Shown here piece after piece: positions 1 through 13,214 of a stretch of 64,000 nt of DNA. Below the pieces are notes generated by a model, which had not been told where the DNA came from, made no database searches, and saw only the letters and a list, made by a program, of their open reading frames with translations. Position 1 is the first letter of the stretch; the number at the start of each line of letters is the position of its first letter. The DNA is from Jacaranda mimosifolia (Eukaryota > Streptophyta > Magnoliopsida > Lamiales > Bignoniaceae), in assembly GCA_018894105.1 (NCBI GenBank), contig CM032117.1, forward strand, positions 44,626,501 through 44,690,500. The letters are read 5' to 3'. The position numbers were made by a program, and so were the translations under genes.

Positions 1-2634
1 TGGGACTTTGAGGATGTGCATAGATTATTGAGGCTTGAACAATGTGATGATTAAGAACTCTTTGACCAATGACAAGGATTACGAGCTTATTCTAAAATGG
101 ACCTTCAATAAAGATACGACCAATTAAAGATTAGAAAGGAAGATATACCTAAGATAATATTAAACACTCGATATGGCCATTTTGAGTTTGTGTGATCCCA
201 TATGGGTTGACTAATGGCCCCGCAGTATTTATGGATTTGATGTACTAAGTGTTTAGACCATATTTAGACCATTTTGTGGTTATCTTTATTGATGATATCT
301 TAGTTTATTTGAAAAGTGAGAAGGAACACGAAGAGCACTTGAGTATGGTATTGCAAAAACTTCAGGAACATAAACTTTATGCTAAGTTTAGTAAGTGTGA
401 GTTTTGGCTCGACCTAGTAGCATTTTTAGGACATATCATTTCTGGAGATAGAATTATGGTTGATTCGTCTAAGACTGAAGTAGTGTTATAATGGAAAAGA
501 CTAGAGACAATGATCGAGGTGAGAAGTTTCTTGGGTTTGACGAGCTATTACAGGATGTTCGTTCAGGATTTTTCAAAAATAGCTACCCTATTGTCTGATT
601 TGACTCAGAAAAAGACTCCATTTAATTGGACTGACAAGAGTGAGCTTAGTTTTTAGAGCTTAAGAAAAGGTTAACCTCGGCACCAATATTAGCTCTACCC
701 GAGGGTATTGAGAATTTTGTAGTATATACATATGCTTCGAAAGAAGGCTTGGGATGGTTTTGATGTAAAATGGTAAAGTAATAGCGTATGCCTCGAGAAA
801 GTTGAAACCCTATGAGCAGAACTGCCCTACTCATGACTTAGAGTTAAAGGCAATTATGTTTGCCTTAGAGAAGTGGAAACGTTACTTGTATGGGCAAATT
901 TTATAGTGTACACCGACCACAAGAGCCTAAAGTATTTTTTCAAGCAAAAGGACTTAAACATGAGGCAACGTCGTTGGATGGAGTTCTTAGAGGATTACAA
1001 CTGCTCAATTCAATATCACCCGGGAAAGACGAATATAGTAGTTGATGCACTCAATCATAAGGCACAAGTAGCTAATCTTGCTATTCTAGGCCAAGGGCTA
1101 AAGCCTATGGTACTATACACCAATATCACCTTGAGGTCAAACATTTATCAAAGGATTAGGGAGGCACAAGGAAGGGACAAAAATTTATAAAGGTTTAAGA
1201 TGAATACAATGGACACCCCTTATACCAAGTTTGAAGTAGATCAAGAGAGGACCTTATTGTATGGAAAATGAATCTGTGTACCTGTGGATGAGGAATTAAA
1301 GAGGGAAATATTAGATGAAGCTCACAAGTCGAAGTACGCAATCCATCCTGGTGGTAACAAAATGTATCAAGATCTGAAGAAATACTATTGGTGGATCAAT
1401 ATGAAATAGGAGATTGCGGACTACGTACGGAAGTGCCTTACCTGCCAACAAGTCAAAGTAGAACACCAAAGACTCGCTGGGCCATTACAACCTTTAGAAG
1501 TGCCTATGTGGAAGTGGGAGATGATCACTATGGACTTTGTCATAAGGTTACCTACAACTAGAAGAAGCTATAATAGTATTTGGATAATAGTCGACAGACT
1601 AACGAAATTAGCTAATTTCCTACCAGTCAAGGTTACCTATACAATACAGACATAGTGCAAATTTACACTAATCAAATCATTAGGCTACATGAGGTGCCCA
1701 TCAGTATAGCATTCAATCTAGATCCTAAGTTTATCTTTAGACTTTGGAAATAAGTGCAGTAGAATTTAGGGACAAAACTAGAATTTAGCATGGTCGTACA
1801 TCTACAGATAGATAGTCAATCAGAGCGAACTATTCAGCTTTTAGAAGATATGCTCCAAGCTAGCATACTAGATTTTAGGGAAGGTTGGATTAAGCATCTT
1901 CTATTGATTGAGTTTGTCTACAATAATAGCTACCAATAAAGTATTCATATAGCACCTTATGAGACATTATATGGAAGAAAATGCCAATCGCCATTACACT
2001 GGGATATGGATGAGCATTACGTGCTAACAACACTTGGGCACTAGAGAGCAACTAGGTCGAAGATAATATAAAAAGTTATCGATAAGGTTCATTTAATCAA
2101 GCAGGGACTGAAGACTTCACAAAGTCGACAGAAGAGCTATGCCGATAATAAGAGGATAGATTTGGAATTCAGTGTCGGAGATATGGTCTTTTTAAAAGTG
2201 TCACCAAGAAAAGGGTTTGCGAGGATTGGCAAAGGATGAAAGTTGAGACCTTGGTATGTTGTACCTTTTGAGATAGTGGAGAGGATCGTGTAGTAGCTTA
2301 TCGAATTCTTTTACCCTCTAACCTTACTGGGATACATAATGTGTTACACGTTTCACAACTAAAGGAGTATCACCCAGACCCTTCGTATATTATCAAGCAC
2401 AAGAATTTGTAGCTTCAAAAGGATTTGACATACAAAGAGAGACCGGTTCAAATTTTAGATCAAAAAATTCAGAAGCTGCGCACTAAAGAGTTTCCACTAG
2501 CAAATATTCTCTAGAGAAACCATAACGTAGAGGAAGTAACGTGGGAAAAGGAAGAAGAAATACGAAAATTTCATCTGGAGCTTTTTGTTAACTCGGTAGA
2601 ATTTGGGGACCAAATTCTTTTAAGGGGGCTGGGA
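1..2634 (+). pseudogene. Ty3/gypsy chromovirus pol remnant (3' part)
   Basis: The window opens inside a gypsy reverse transcriptase. A fragment reading GTLRMCIDY is followed by the catalytic region [12 protein letters not shown] at about 282-315, so the two catalytic aspartates survive. RNase H follows at about 850-1100 (VYTDHKSLKYFF, then WMEFLEDYNCSIQYHPGK). Next is an integrase with the zinc-finger CLTCQQVK at about 1430-1460 and the core segment ITMDFVIRLP at about 1525-1555. A chromodomain-like C-terminus (NHNVEEVTWEKEEE) lies at about 2520-2560. The order RT, RNase H, integrase, chromodomain is that of chromoviruses; the long LTR that follows suggests the Tekay/Del group, which is inference. 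Many in-frame stops and frame changes mean it cannot make a working polyprotein. The 5' half lies outside the window. Confidence 0.92.
2620..2634 (+). other. Polypurine tract of the gypsy element
   Basis: A purine-rich run (TTAAGGGGGCTGGGA, with two pyrimidine interruptions) sits directly before the TGTA that opens the 3' LTR and just after the chromodomain frame ends. This is where a gypsy element primes plus-strand synthesis. Confidence 0.75.
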
Positions 2635-4986
2635 TGTATTTAGAAGAACATGTGTATATATGTATTTAGCACTAGGTTTATCTAATGTTTAAATAGTGAT
2701 GCACATATAAATATAGATATTCTATATTTTGAGAAGTATAGATTACAAATCTAATTAATTTAATAATATACTATACATGAGTGAAATTATTAAATTTTAG
2801 GAACTAATAATAAATATACTAGAATTAAGGTAAAATAAATATCCTAGTCATAGAAGGAGAACAAATAGAATTCTCATTAGAGTAAACTCTTTCTCTCACT
2901 ATATATATATATAATAAAACCCTAGTCTTTTAATAAACAATACCCAATAGAAACAAAAGGAAAAGAAAAACAGCAGAGGAAAGAAAGAAGAAAGAAAATG
3001 GAGGAAACCGACGGTAGACATTGCCAAGGTACATCAAATGATTCCCCTCCAAATTTACAGTTAGGAGTTCTTTTTTCATTTTTTATTTTGTTTCTTCTTC
3101 CTGATATTATTGCTGACTAAGAGCCTTTTCTTTCCTCCATAAATATTTCACGTTGAATTGCCCATAGCCGCCAATTTTAACTAGGGAAACAATTTTGGCC
3201 TTGCATTCAACCAATTCCAAGTGTTGTGTAATATATATGTATATAATGAATCGAGAATGGAAAAGGAAGAAAAAGGGGGAGCCGCAATGTTTGACTTTGC
3301 TTTTGGTGTGTTGTGTTATATATTTGTATATATGTATATAAAGAATAGAGTATGATAATAGAAGGAAAAAAAAGGAGAAAAATCGAGAAGGCCAACAACT
3401 TTTAGGCATATAGGTTATTTATTTATTTATTTGTTTACTTTTTTTTTTGATGGGTTAAATCGATAGGTGTGTAATTTTATATATATGTGTGGGATATGAT
3501 AGATTATTAAATTGATTTTGGTAAGTTGATTAAAGGAATGACAATATGGTGAGTTCAATTTCTGGCGATATATTCTTTTGCACTATTGTTTTTTCTGACT
3601 AGAGGTTGGGGACTTTAGTTGATGACTTCATAAATTTGGATTTTGAGTTTCTAATGACAAAACTTGATCTGATTATTGGATTTTGGATATGTCAACTTAA
3701 TCGACAAAAAAAAGAAGAAAAGAAGAATATATATATATGTGTGTGTAGTAAAATTATTTAGTATCCAATAGGATTGTTGGGTCCTAAGATACAACAGGCT
3801 TATGACACTGATAAGACTAGTTCTAAGTAAATTTTGTCCTGCTAGTAATTTTAAATTAGTAATTGATGTGCTTATTTTTCATGAATTAGGTTACTCAACA
3901 ATTGAGTTGATTGACAATGAGATATGATTGACTCCTAGGACCGATCTTGAATGTGAGTGCCTAAACCTATAAATATTATAGGATATTATTTTTCAAAACT
4001 AGAAGGATATATATGGTAATGCATGCTTTGAAATTTTTTCTTTCAATACACACTACACTCTATACGTATTCCACTGCGCCCAAAAAGAAATGTTTTTCTT
4101 GTTTTATTTCTAGATAAAAGAAAACATATGCTTTTATGACTTTTATTTTGTTTGTTTCTAGACTAGCAAATTAAACTCAATGATCGATTGATTACTGTTA
4201 CTATTACTGTTACTGTTAGTTGGATCCAACTTGGTCTAGGTGTGTGAAGGACTTTCCTGGGCAACAACAGGCTAGCTGATTGAACCATAAACCCCTAAGA
4301 CCGAATACTCCCAGCACACAACAGAATTCGTTTGTAGCTAAGGTGGGTCGTAGAAATTACCAGGAACGCTCGAGCACTATTTTGGTAAAGTCGCACCTTG
4401 CCCGAAGCGATAAGGGACTATTACGGTGGGAGTTATAAGGTTCACTAGCTACAGTAAACATCGTCTGATCATCGTATTTAAGTTGCTAGTCTAGGGAACT
4501 AGTTGCTAACTTCTTGACTATTACTGCTAGACTGTTTTATGAATTCCACTTATGTTTCCTTGAATATTTTCACTGTATAAATGGTTTTAACTCATGGACT
4601 CATATTGCACACACTGGGCACTCATTGAGTCTTTTACTCATACTTATTTTCTTCTTTAACTTCCTTATGGTAGACCTAGATCTTAATCTTAGTGAGGAGG
4701 TGGACCTTGTGTATGATGAGAATCAAGATTGAAGATTTAGTTTTGGGTTTTGTAGTAGATTAGTATATTTCACCTAAGTTCATTAGTTCAATTTTGCTAT
4801 TTATGGATTTTAATTTGTTTTCGCTCCAGAAAGGTTTTGATACTTTGAGTTTTATATTATGGGTCTAGTTTGAATTGGTTTAAGTCTTTGTTTAACCTTT
4901 TGATTTTGGATTATTTGTATCATTTATTTGGGATTAGTTTCACGCTTCTAGTATATGTTGTTTTATTTGATTTTTGGGGAATGACA
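2635..4986 (+). repeat. 3' LTR of the gypsy chromovirus
   Basis: It starts with TGTA right after the polypurine tract. I place its end at GGGGAATGACA, the counterpart of the TGTCACACCCC edge of the solo LTR at 21976, which lies in the opposite orientation. The last 800 bases are visibly homologous to that LTR: the blocks around 4210-4330 and 4380-4440 recur, inverted, at 22610-22830. A TATA-rich stretch at 2897-2920 is a plausible core promoter, followed by an A-rich leader. Short open frames here, such as one at 4514-4732, are incidental. The LTR is about 2.35 kb; the 5' LTR is outside the window, so target duplications cannot be tested. Confidence 0.75.
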
Positions 4987-5087
4987 CTTCCCAAGTGTGA
5001 AACCTCTAATGGTGATCCACACACTTAGGAAGAAGTCTCAAATCCTTACACTCTAAGCTAGAATAGAATGGAGGAAGAAGATGATAG

Positions 5088-5110
5088 GGGGGAGAGAGAG
5101 AGAGAGAGAG
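5088..5110. repeat. GA microsatellite
   Basis: A run of G followed by about ten GA dinucleotides inside the decayed copia LTR. Confidence 0.9.
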
Positions 5111-5157
5111 GTGGTTTTAGGGCAAAGAGAGAAGGAAGAGAATTTTGTGAGCTAGTT

Positions 5158-6427
5158 ACTTAATAGGGGTAGCAATTTCCAACATGACATGATAACTTAA
5201 CACAAGTTCGACTCAAAAAAATTTGGTTTGGGTTGACCTATTTTGGGTTACAGTCCAACAAGATCGACATGAATAAGAATCCAAAGAAAATGGGTTGAGT
5301 TAGGTTGAATTTTAGGTTACACAAACAACCCAAAATTTGAATTTGGGTCACACGACAACCCGAACCAACACGGCCCAACCTGAATTAAACAAATAATATT
5401 TAAATTTTTTAAGAGTAAAAATATAAAATAACACAATAAAGCTTGAAATTTTATTAGCAATATCAAAATTACTATTTTCCATTTTTTTGGTCTTAGATAT
5501 TTCCACAACATATAGGATGGATGTTTATAATATTAGCACTGCTTCTAATGGTTATTTTTGGATATCCCGCATGAAAATTGCTCTGTAAAGAGTTGACAAA
5601 TTATTACTTTGACTACTGAATTGTCCAAGAAGTTTTTCTTAGGCTATATGCAGCAAAAGATTTTGCATATATGGATAGACAAGAATTCTTTCTGCTGAGA
5701 TATTATAAAAATTTTAAAAGACTCAAGCAAGTTTTTATGATAAATTATGTGTATAATTAAAATGTTTTTTTTCCTTATTTGCTTGATGATACATTTTTAT
5801 TAATTTGTGTGCTACTTAACTAAATCAATATAAAGTTAAAAAATAATGCTATTTTAAGAAGTTAAAAGAAACAATTTGATTGACACAAAAGATATAAAAA
5901 TTAAAGAGAGCGAGTGAGTAAAACTTGAAAAAGTATGTTATTTTTAAAAATATGATACTTTGTGATTTTAATATTCTCATGATGTCGATAGATACTAGAA
6001 AATAAAAAGGGAAAAAATCCTAAAAATCTATATATTGTGTGGTTTGATTAATTTTTTCTTTTTAGAAAACTGTTGTTGTGGAGTTATGATGAGAACTCCT
6101 TACTCGTATTTAAATTTATTAATAATTAACAATAGATAAAACTAAAAAATAAAAATACTTAACAATTCTAAAAATTAAATCAAATATTCAAAATAATTAT
6201 TTTAAATCAATCAGCAAGTTGGATTGGGTGGGTTTTGATTGGTAGGTCAATCTGATAAAAATTAGCTCAACCCGAACTTGACTAGATAAGAATCAGGTTG
6301 GGTTATGGTTGAGCATTTTCATGTTATCACCAAGTTGGGTTGGGTTCGGATTGAGAAAATTAGTGTTATACCCCCATTTCAACCTAACCCGAACCCACGA
6401 CCCACCCAAATTGTCACCTACTCAACA
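5158..6427. mobile_element. Non-autonomous hAT-like element with 8-bp target duplication
   Basis: The element body is 5166-6419. Its ends are imperfect inverted repeats: GGGGTAGCAATTT at the left, and AAATTGTCACCT at the right, which reads AGGTGACAATTT when reversed (9 of 12 match). It is flanked by ACTTAATA (5158-5165) and ACTCAACA (6420-6427), matching at 6 of 8 with both differences being C/T. Subterminal regions are full of inverted GGGTTGGGTT / AACCCAACCC type motifs, as in many plant hAT miniature elements. It has no transposase frame. It interrupts the copia LTR remnant, so it is the younger insertion. Confidence 0.72.
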
Positions 6428-6891
6428 TATGAGTTGTGCTACCTTTTAGAGGGAAAATGGAAGCATGGAATTAATCCTTGCTATGCCGGCCACTACTTGT
6501 ATTTATAGGATGGGATGGAAGCCCACACTATCCACACATGTGCCACCTAGCTAGATTCTTTTAGCTTGAATTGGATTTTAATTGCATAAATTAAAAATGT
6601 CAACTCAATAAATTCAAATAAACTCTTCCATTTAATTTTCCCTCCAAAACTTAAATTACCTAACTAATTAAATTAACTCTTTAATTTAATTAATTTAACT
6701 TAACTCCTTAAGTTAATTAAATCAACTTAATTCTTGAAGCTGACTTTGAGTAATTAAATTGTCACATGGACCTAATTAAATTAACTCCTTAATTTAATTG
6801 ACTTAATTTAACTCTTTAAATTACTTTGATTAATTTAACACTTAAATTAATCAAGCCAAATTGACCAATTGATAATTAGCCAATTAGCGCT

Positions 6892-6931
6892 CTATCTCTC
6901 TCTCTCTCTCTCTCCCCCTCTCCCTCTCTCC
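6892..6931. repeat. CT-rich microsatellite
   Basis: About ten CT units followed by C-rich variants, inside the decayed copia LTR. Confidence 0.9.
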
Positions 6932-8072
6932 CTATAAAGGCAAAACTGCCCATTTGAAATTTTCTAACTCCTTTGAAAATTCCTCCTATCAAATAAGAGT
7001 TTCCTTAGACTTTTGTGTAACCCATTAGGTTTACCAATTCATTAGACATGGATTAACAACTATTTGTGTTATTTTGAATATTAAAATATTCATATTAGTT
7101 TAAACTTTTTTAAACTAATAACTCTATCTATTAATCTTCATTAATTGAAGAGTACCCAATCTCCATAGTCGATGCTTAGAACAAGCCTATAGAGCCTAAC
7201 GAATTGGATGAATGAATTGTTTCGAGGTGAACCATTACCACATATGATTGTCGTGCAAATACGATTCTTCCATTTCTTATCTCCCAAAAGAAGCCTAGAG
7301 TAAGATATTTGTCAGCTTTCTAATAGCCTCGATAACTATGTTTATTCTTGATATTTGATTTCTAGTAATGACCTGAACTTTGAAGAACTCTTTTTTCAAA
7401 TTTTCATATCACCTTGCACAAGGATTTCTTGAAATCGACCATCTTAGAATACATAGGAGATACGTTCTTCACCGACAGGAAAAATGGATCCTATCTTGGA
7501 ACTCACCAATCTCCATACTTAGGTAGCTTGTGCCTACCTTAAGCTTCGGACGACCCACTACGTGGTCAAACAAAAATCAAAGAACAAGGACCTGAATACA
7601 AGGTTATTGTAGAACCTCAAGTCAAAGGACTAATTATATGCACTATCGCAAGTTAGAGAACTTTCCACTACTGACGTGCCACTACGGCTATTTAGTGGAT
7701 TCTCTAAGAGAGCCTACTTGTCCTCTAACAAACACCCACTAATCATGAATCCATGTCTAACATAGATTACCCATGAAACGGGGCAATATCCAACTCCTTG
7801 GAATATGCATCGTTAGTGCAAGTTTATCCGAATCTTAGATGCCCTGTCTCATAAGATTCTATGGCTTGGAATATTTAAAATCATGACCATAAAGACATGT
7901 TTCATGATCACCATCATATGCATGATCAAGTCCCGTAGTCTCGTATGAGTTAAAGCTTCAACTAAATGCAAGTGAAGAAATTATAAACACATAAGATAAA
8001 GTGGCCATTTTATTGAATATCATTCAACCAAGATTGTTCCATGAAATAGTTATACTGGGTACTATTCCAGTA

Positions 8073-10490
8073 ATGTATGGTCCTTGTGGAGATTATAATT
8101 CTAAGAATGTTTGCATGAGAGAAAGAAAATGTAAGAATAAGTTCCCAAAAGATTTTTGTGATGTTACTACTTATGAAAAAAATTCTTATAATGCTTATAG
8201 AAGGAGAAACAATTTACGAAGAGCTACTGTAAAAGGTGGGCCTTTGGAGAACAAATATGTTGCTCCTTATTGTTCATATTTACTTGTGAAATTTGATTGC
8301 CACATTAACGTTTAAGTGTGCTTTGATATCAAGTTAGTCAAGTACATGTATAAATATACTTATAAGGGACATGATAGAATTTCATACAATATAGTTGGTC
8401 CTACATTTCCTACAATAGTGGATGAAATTAGAGAATTTCAAAAAGAAGGTAGATTTCTATAGTTGAAGCATAGAGGAGAATATTTGGATTTGAATTGACT
8501 GAGTTATATCCTCCTGTGATCGTATTACCAGTGCATTTGCCAAATGAACAGTATATAACCTTTGGGAGAAAAAGACCCTTAGATCGAATTATGTCAAATC
8601 CTTTTCTAAGTAAAACAATGCTTACAAAATTCTTTTGGATGAATGCAAATAATTTCGATGCCAGGAGACTTAACCTTTTATATTAAAAATTTCCTGAATA
8701 TTTTTTCTAGGAGAAAAAAAACAAAAGATGGAAATTGGGAAAAAAAATTGTCATTAGAAGATTGGTAGTTGTTGATCCGATTGAAGGTGAACGTTATTTT
8801 CTAAAGGTTCTACTTATGAATGTAAGGGTAGTAGCCTCTTATCAATCTCTTCTTTCAATTGACAATAAATTATTTGACACATTTCGTTCAGCTGTAGTAC
8901 ATAGAGGATCATTCAGGCTGATACATCTACTGAACAATGTCTTAATAAAGTTGCTCATTTTCAAATGCCATTGAACTTAAGAAGGCTATTTGCAATTTTT
9001 TTGGTAAACTGGGCGGCTCCAGATCCTAAGGCATTATGGAATAAATTTTACAATTATCTGTCTGAAGAAATTTATAGGAAAATTTTGAGCTTAATTGACG
9101 ATTTTTCTTCTTAACATGGGTAAATTAATTACATGATTTTCCTTATCGCCTGATTCTCAGTGGTTAACTGCAGAAGAAAAGCTCAATAGAGAACTTGCTT
9201 ATGGGAAGAACATACATATCTCAAATGCTAATTTTTTAGCAATATCTAAATTGAGTGAAACAAAGTCTAGCTTTTAGAGAAGTGATTAGCCTTTTTCATT
9301 GGTGGACCTGAAGGAATAGGAAAAACATTTTTGTATCGAGCTCTGCTTGCGTATATTAGATCAAATGGAGATTAGCCTTAGTTGTAGCCACATCTGGAGT
9401 TGTATCATCACTCTTACCTAGTGGCTGAATTGCACATTCTAGATTTAAGTTGCCATTGAAGATAAAAAAAAAATGCCAATGCAAAAATTAGCAAACAGTC
9501 CAGTTTAGCAAATATGATGACACTTGCAAAACTTATGATTTGGGATGAAGCTTCTATGGCAAAGCAAGCCAACATATGATTAAAGCAAGCTTTGTAGCAT
9601 CTCCTACTTGGACAAAACTGAAGAAATTTAAATTAGATGTAAATATTAAAGCATAGGAAAATTTATTGTTTGCTTCATTTTTACTTAGAGTAAGTGATGG
9701 TAAAGAACCATATATTTTTTAAGATAATATACATATTCCTAATAATATTCTCATTCCCTTTGTCAATAATGAGAATTCTCTAGATAACTTAATACTGTGT
9801 TTCCTTCTATTCAGTCTTGTAAAGATAATCCATGTTCTTTAGTTAATAGACTTATACTAACACTTAAAAATGATTATGTAAATGAAATAAATAATATTCT
9901 TATCCAAAAAAATGCTTTTTAGAGCTAGACACTATATAAGTTATAATAAAGCCTATAATGCACAAGATCAATGGCAATATGATGAGTACTTTAATAGTAT
10001 AACAGCAAATGGATTACCATCACATGAGTCAATTTTAAAAGAAAACTATCTTATTATGTTGCTTCGAAATTTAAATCCTATCAAAAGGCTCTGTAATGGA
10101 ACAAGATTAATATGTAAAATATTAGGAGCAGAAATTGCTTCAGGCGATTTTAAAGGAAAACATGTTTACATACCATACATTCCATTAGAATGTGTTGACA
10201 AACAAAATTACCCAATAGGTTTTTGAAGAATCCAATATTCTGTGAGACCATATTTCTCAATGACAATAAACAAAGCCCAAGGTCAAACACTTGACTTCAT
10301 TGGTGTTATCTTCCAGAACTTGTATTTTCGCATGGATAACTATATGTTGTTTTATCTCGTGTGAAAAATGCGAATTCTACCAAAATTCTTACAAAGCCAA
10401 CAATTTAAGAAGGAGAACCTCAACAGTATACTAAAAACATAGTGTACATTAAAATTTATGAATGGATGGAACCTCAAAATTGGTAAATAA
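8073..10490 (+). pseudogene. Helitron RepHel (helicase part), 5'-truncated
   Basis: Frames on the plus strand follow plant Helitron replicase-helicase in order. First comes the segment after the Rep domain (MYGPCGDYNSKNVCMRERKC at 8074; YLLVKFDCHINV; then YKGHDRISYNIVG). Next is LPVHLPNEQYITFGRK at about 8530. Then the PIF1-type helicase: Walker A GGPEGIGKTFLYRALLAYIR at about 9300, Walker B IWDEASMA at about 9540, and motifs near the C-terminus (LRNLNPIKRLCNGTRLIC at about 10070; MTINKAQGQTLDF at about 10262). It ends near WMEPQNW. The HUH nuclease domain, which should precede 8073, is missing: the frame butts against the copia LTR end. Several stops and frame changes break it. The first 70 bases of the open frame at 8001 belong to the LTR, not to the Helitron. 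Confidence 0.9.
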
Positions 10491-13034
10491 TTAAATTTAG
10501 TCTACTATGCATCATTTTTTTTAACTTTCATCCATATCTGAAAGAGATGATTATGCACACTTAAAAAGATATTAGTATTTTTTCTTTTTGAGTTGCTTTG
10601 CTATTGCAAATAACTAATATGATTAAGCTTATGATTTTTTGGTACCTTATTGTTGTATATTGTTAATATGAGCTGGATATATCAAAGACATCAATCCAAC
10701 AATAAGAGTTCTTGTGGAATTGAAAATATCATCATGACAGCTTAGTGGTAGAAAAGACAAGTTGCTTCTAGATATTTATTGCATCTTATTTTAGTGACAA
10801 ATTTTATCTTAGTAAGTTTTCATGTAAAAAGTATATCTTGAAATCTATATTTGATACCATTATTGTGCTCTATGATTATTATTGTAATGGATATGTTGCA
10901 TTCACTTTGTGAAGTTATGATTTATTTTCTATTGAATTACAAGTAATGAACTAAATTAAGACTAAAATATATCGGGCATATTTATCTTGACCAATTGCGT
11001 TCTCTTATCAGTCAAAGTAGCTATGTATATTTAGAGCTATATAGTTTACCAATATTGGTTTGATGATAACATAGCTAAGATTTCTTTGATTTATCATATT
11101 AGGCTTGATATAGCAGCACATCTTCACTTTATTAGCATTCTTGGTAAATTTAGATATCATGCTCTAGAATAGATTGCTTTGGGCTTGTCACTTATGCCTC
11201 TCTTTTCTCATGCTTCCTTTATTTCAACTCCACTTTCACTCTTGGTTTGGAACTTAGTAAGGGTTAGCCTTTTATAATTTACATATTTTTTCGTCGCTGC
11301 TATATTACTTCCACATGCTTGCACCTCTCATCGTATTTATTAACTTGGATTTGATTTTATTAGGATACTAGGTTAGGAATGCATTTGTATAGCAGTACTA
11401 TCACATACCCTATCACTCTCCGGGGCTCATTTACTAGTTTTTTCAGGACATTAGTAAGCTTGATCATCGTGAGGAGGATGCTCCATGAGCATCACAACTA
11501 CTGCAAGTAATCTATATTCTTATGCTTTTGATATTTTTTTTAATTAATTTTCAAGTACTTTTGTCCTTAGTTGATTTTAGGAACCGGTTGGGTTGTCACC
11601 AGCTAATGGCAATTAATTATATGGAGTTTAACTAGTTGATTCGTTTGATTATAGATTTATATTTGCTCTTTGCGTTGTGCTTAAGTGTTCATTATAGTAA
11701 ATGTCCTGTTGTTTAATAAAGTGTGTAAATTCTTTTTGTGTTTGGATTGCTTGAGCAATCAAAAGGTGGTTAGTTGAGCTCTTATCAAATATTTAATTGG
11801 AAATTTTCATATTCTAAAAGTGTCTTTTGCATGGATGTGACATCCCATCTAAGCCATCAATGAAAAGATTGTTAAACTCAAATATGGCAACTAAGAGCAG
11901 AGGTTAAGTCAGTGATCACACAAGAGTTGAGTTGATTTTTCTTCTTGCATCTATTGGTGGTAGTTCCTATGCCCATTTAGGATAATCACGTTTGTGAGCA
12001 AGCACACCATCTGAGAAGGAAGCAATTGCCAAAAAAAGTTTACTACCCACTAGAGAATGGAGATGTGCCAGTTGCCAAAGAAAAAGTCCAGATAGCTGAG
12101 GTTGTGGCCATGAGAAATTTTAAGAGATAAGCTTACTCCTTTGTCTTGTAGCTTGTCGTCCTATCAAGCCATTCCTTTCTCTACTAGAGTGTCAGTATAT
12201 AATATTGACGAGTTGAACACTTAGCACCATTATTAATGCAAAGAAAGCTCCTCATAATTGAAGTGGGTTTTGATTGCTGATTAACAATCTTAGTTGACTT
12301 GCATCTTTTTATGTTTTTTTTTTTAAGGATGCAGCGCTAAATTGGATTATTATTTCAGTGTGGTTTATTTCTTTCCACTTTTTCAAAAAAACAACCATTT
12401 TATACTTACGTAATTGGTTAATTGGAATTTTTGTAGGGGAAGGGAGGAGTTGTAGGGAGGCAAATCACAACATGTAAACAAACCATGGTCCCCATAATGG
12501 CCATGAACAATTACTTCTAAAGTGGCCAAATAGAGCTTACCTGATCATATTACTATAGAGTCAACTTAAATAAGTATAACTTGACCTAATTTTAAGTGTG
12601 GCGCATTTTTGGCTACACGTATATTTTCACAAATGAACTGCCCAAGATCCATTATTGTAGATGTTTCTTGACAATAATTGGGATGGTGAAAATACCATCA
12701 TTGCATGGATCAAGGTTATAAATTTTCCCATTTTCATCCATCAAATAATATTTAACAACTTGAAAAGTCAGTTTTAAATTGTCAAGTTCCTTATATCAAA
12801 AACTCTATCAAAATGCAATTATCTCCAAGAACAAAATGCCTATTGTTTTGCAAAATGTTTGACAAATTCTTATTTCTACCATCCTTACAATTGCTTTTCT
12901 TTTAGTATGTTAATATAAATTCTTCTAACATATTTTGAATTCACCAACTTTTCTTTCTTTTCTACTTCTTACTTAAGTTCTCTCATAAGTCTTCTACAAA
13001 ACGGGCTTGATGTTAAAAATTTACCTTGCAAAGA
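10491..13034 (+). other. Non-coding interior between helicase and Helitron 3' end
   Basis: I recognise no gene, repeat family or RNA in this 2.5 kb. If the terminus at 13066 is genuine, this is the 3' interior of the Helitron. It is moderately AT-rich, with no long open frames and no clear exon-intron pattern. Confidence 0.4.
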
Positions 13035-13066
13035 AACACTACGTGTGCATGGTGTGCAATTACTAG
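13035..13066 (+). mobile_element. Candidate Helitron 3' terminus
   Basis: The sequence ACGTGTGCATGGTGTGCA lies 5 bases before ACTAG, which is followed by T. Plant Helitrons end in CTRR preceded by a short GC-rich hairpin and insert before T. The hairpin here is weak (TGCA paired with TGCA across TGGTG), so this may be a worn terminus. It has the same orientation as the helicase frame. Confidence 0.45.
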
Positions 13067-13214
13067 TATCTATATATATATATGTATATATAGATATATA
13101 TTAGTTTCTATTTTTCTTTTGTCAAATTGAATTGGTCTCATGCATTGTTTACACAATTCAAGACTGCTTCTAAAGGCAGAAATGAGAGCTCCACAAGCAA
13201 TAGGATAAATAATA

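Larger units (their letters stand above)
4998..8072 (-). repeat. Decayed copia LTR, split by a hAT-like element
   Basis: The segment 6890-8070 aligns block by block with the copia LTRs at 25191-27442 and 33266-35520. Shared text includes the ATTAGACATGG block, the AAGAGTACCCAATCTCCAT block, the CCTTGCACAAGGATTTCTTG block and the terminal ACTATTCCA. It ends at 8072 with TTCCAGTA where the intact LTRs have TTCCAACA. The left part (4998-5157) retains the CCACACACT...GAGGAAGAAG region but has lost much of the LTR's first few hundred bases. No internal copia domains flank it, so it is a solo or truncated LTR. I could not find a target duplication. The left edge (TGAAA at 4998) is tentative. Confidence 0.7.

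Noticed and set aside
3107..3409. 100-residue minus-strand open frame in the gypsy LTR
   Set aside because: Low-complexity Phe/Tyr/Ile-rich translation of T-rich LTR sequence, with no motif.
8001..8072. N-terminal 24 residues of the open frame at 8001-8315
   Set aside because: This part is the end of the decayed copia LTR (it aligns with 27360-27440); Helitron coding sequence starts only at about 8073.
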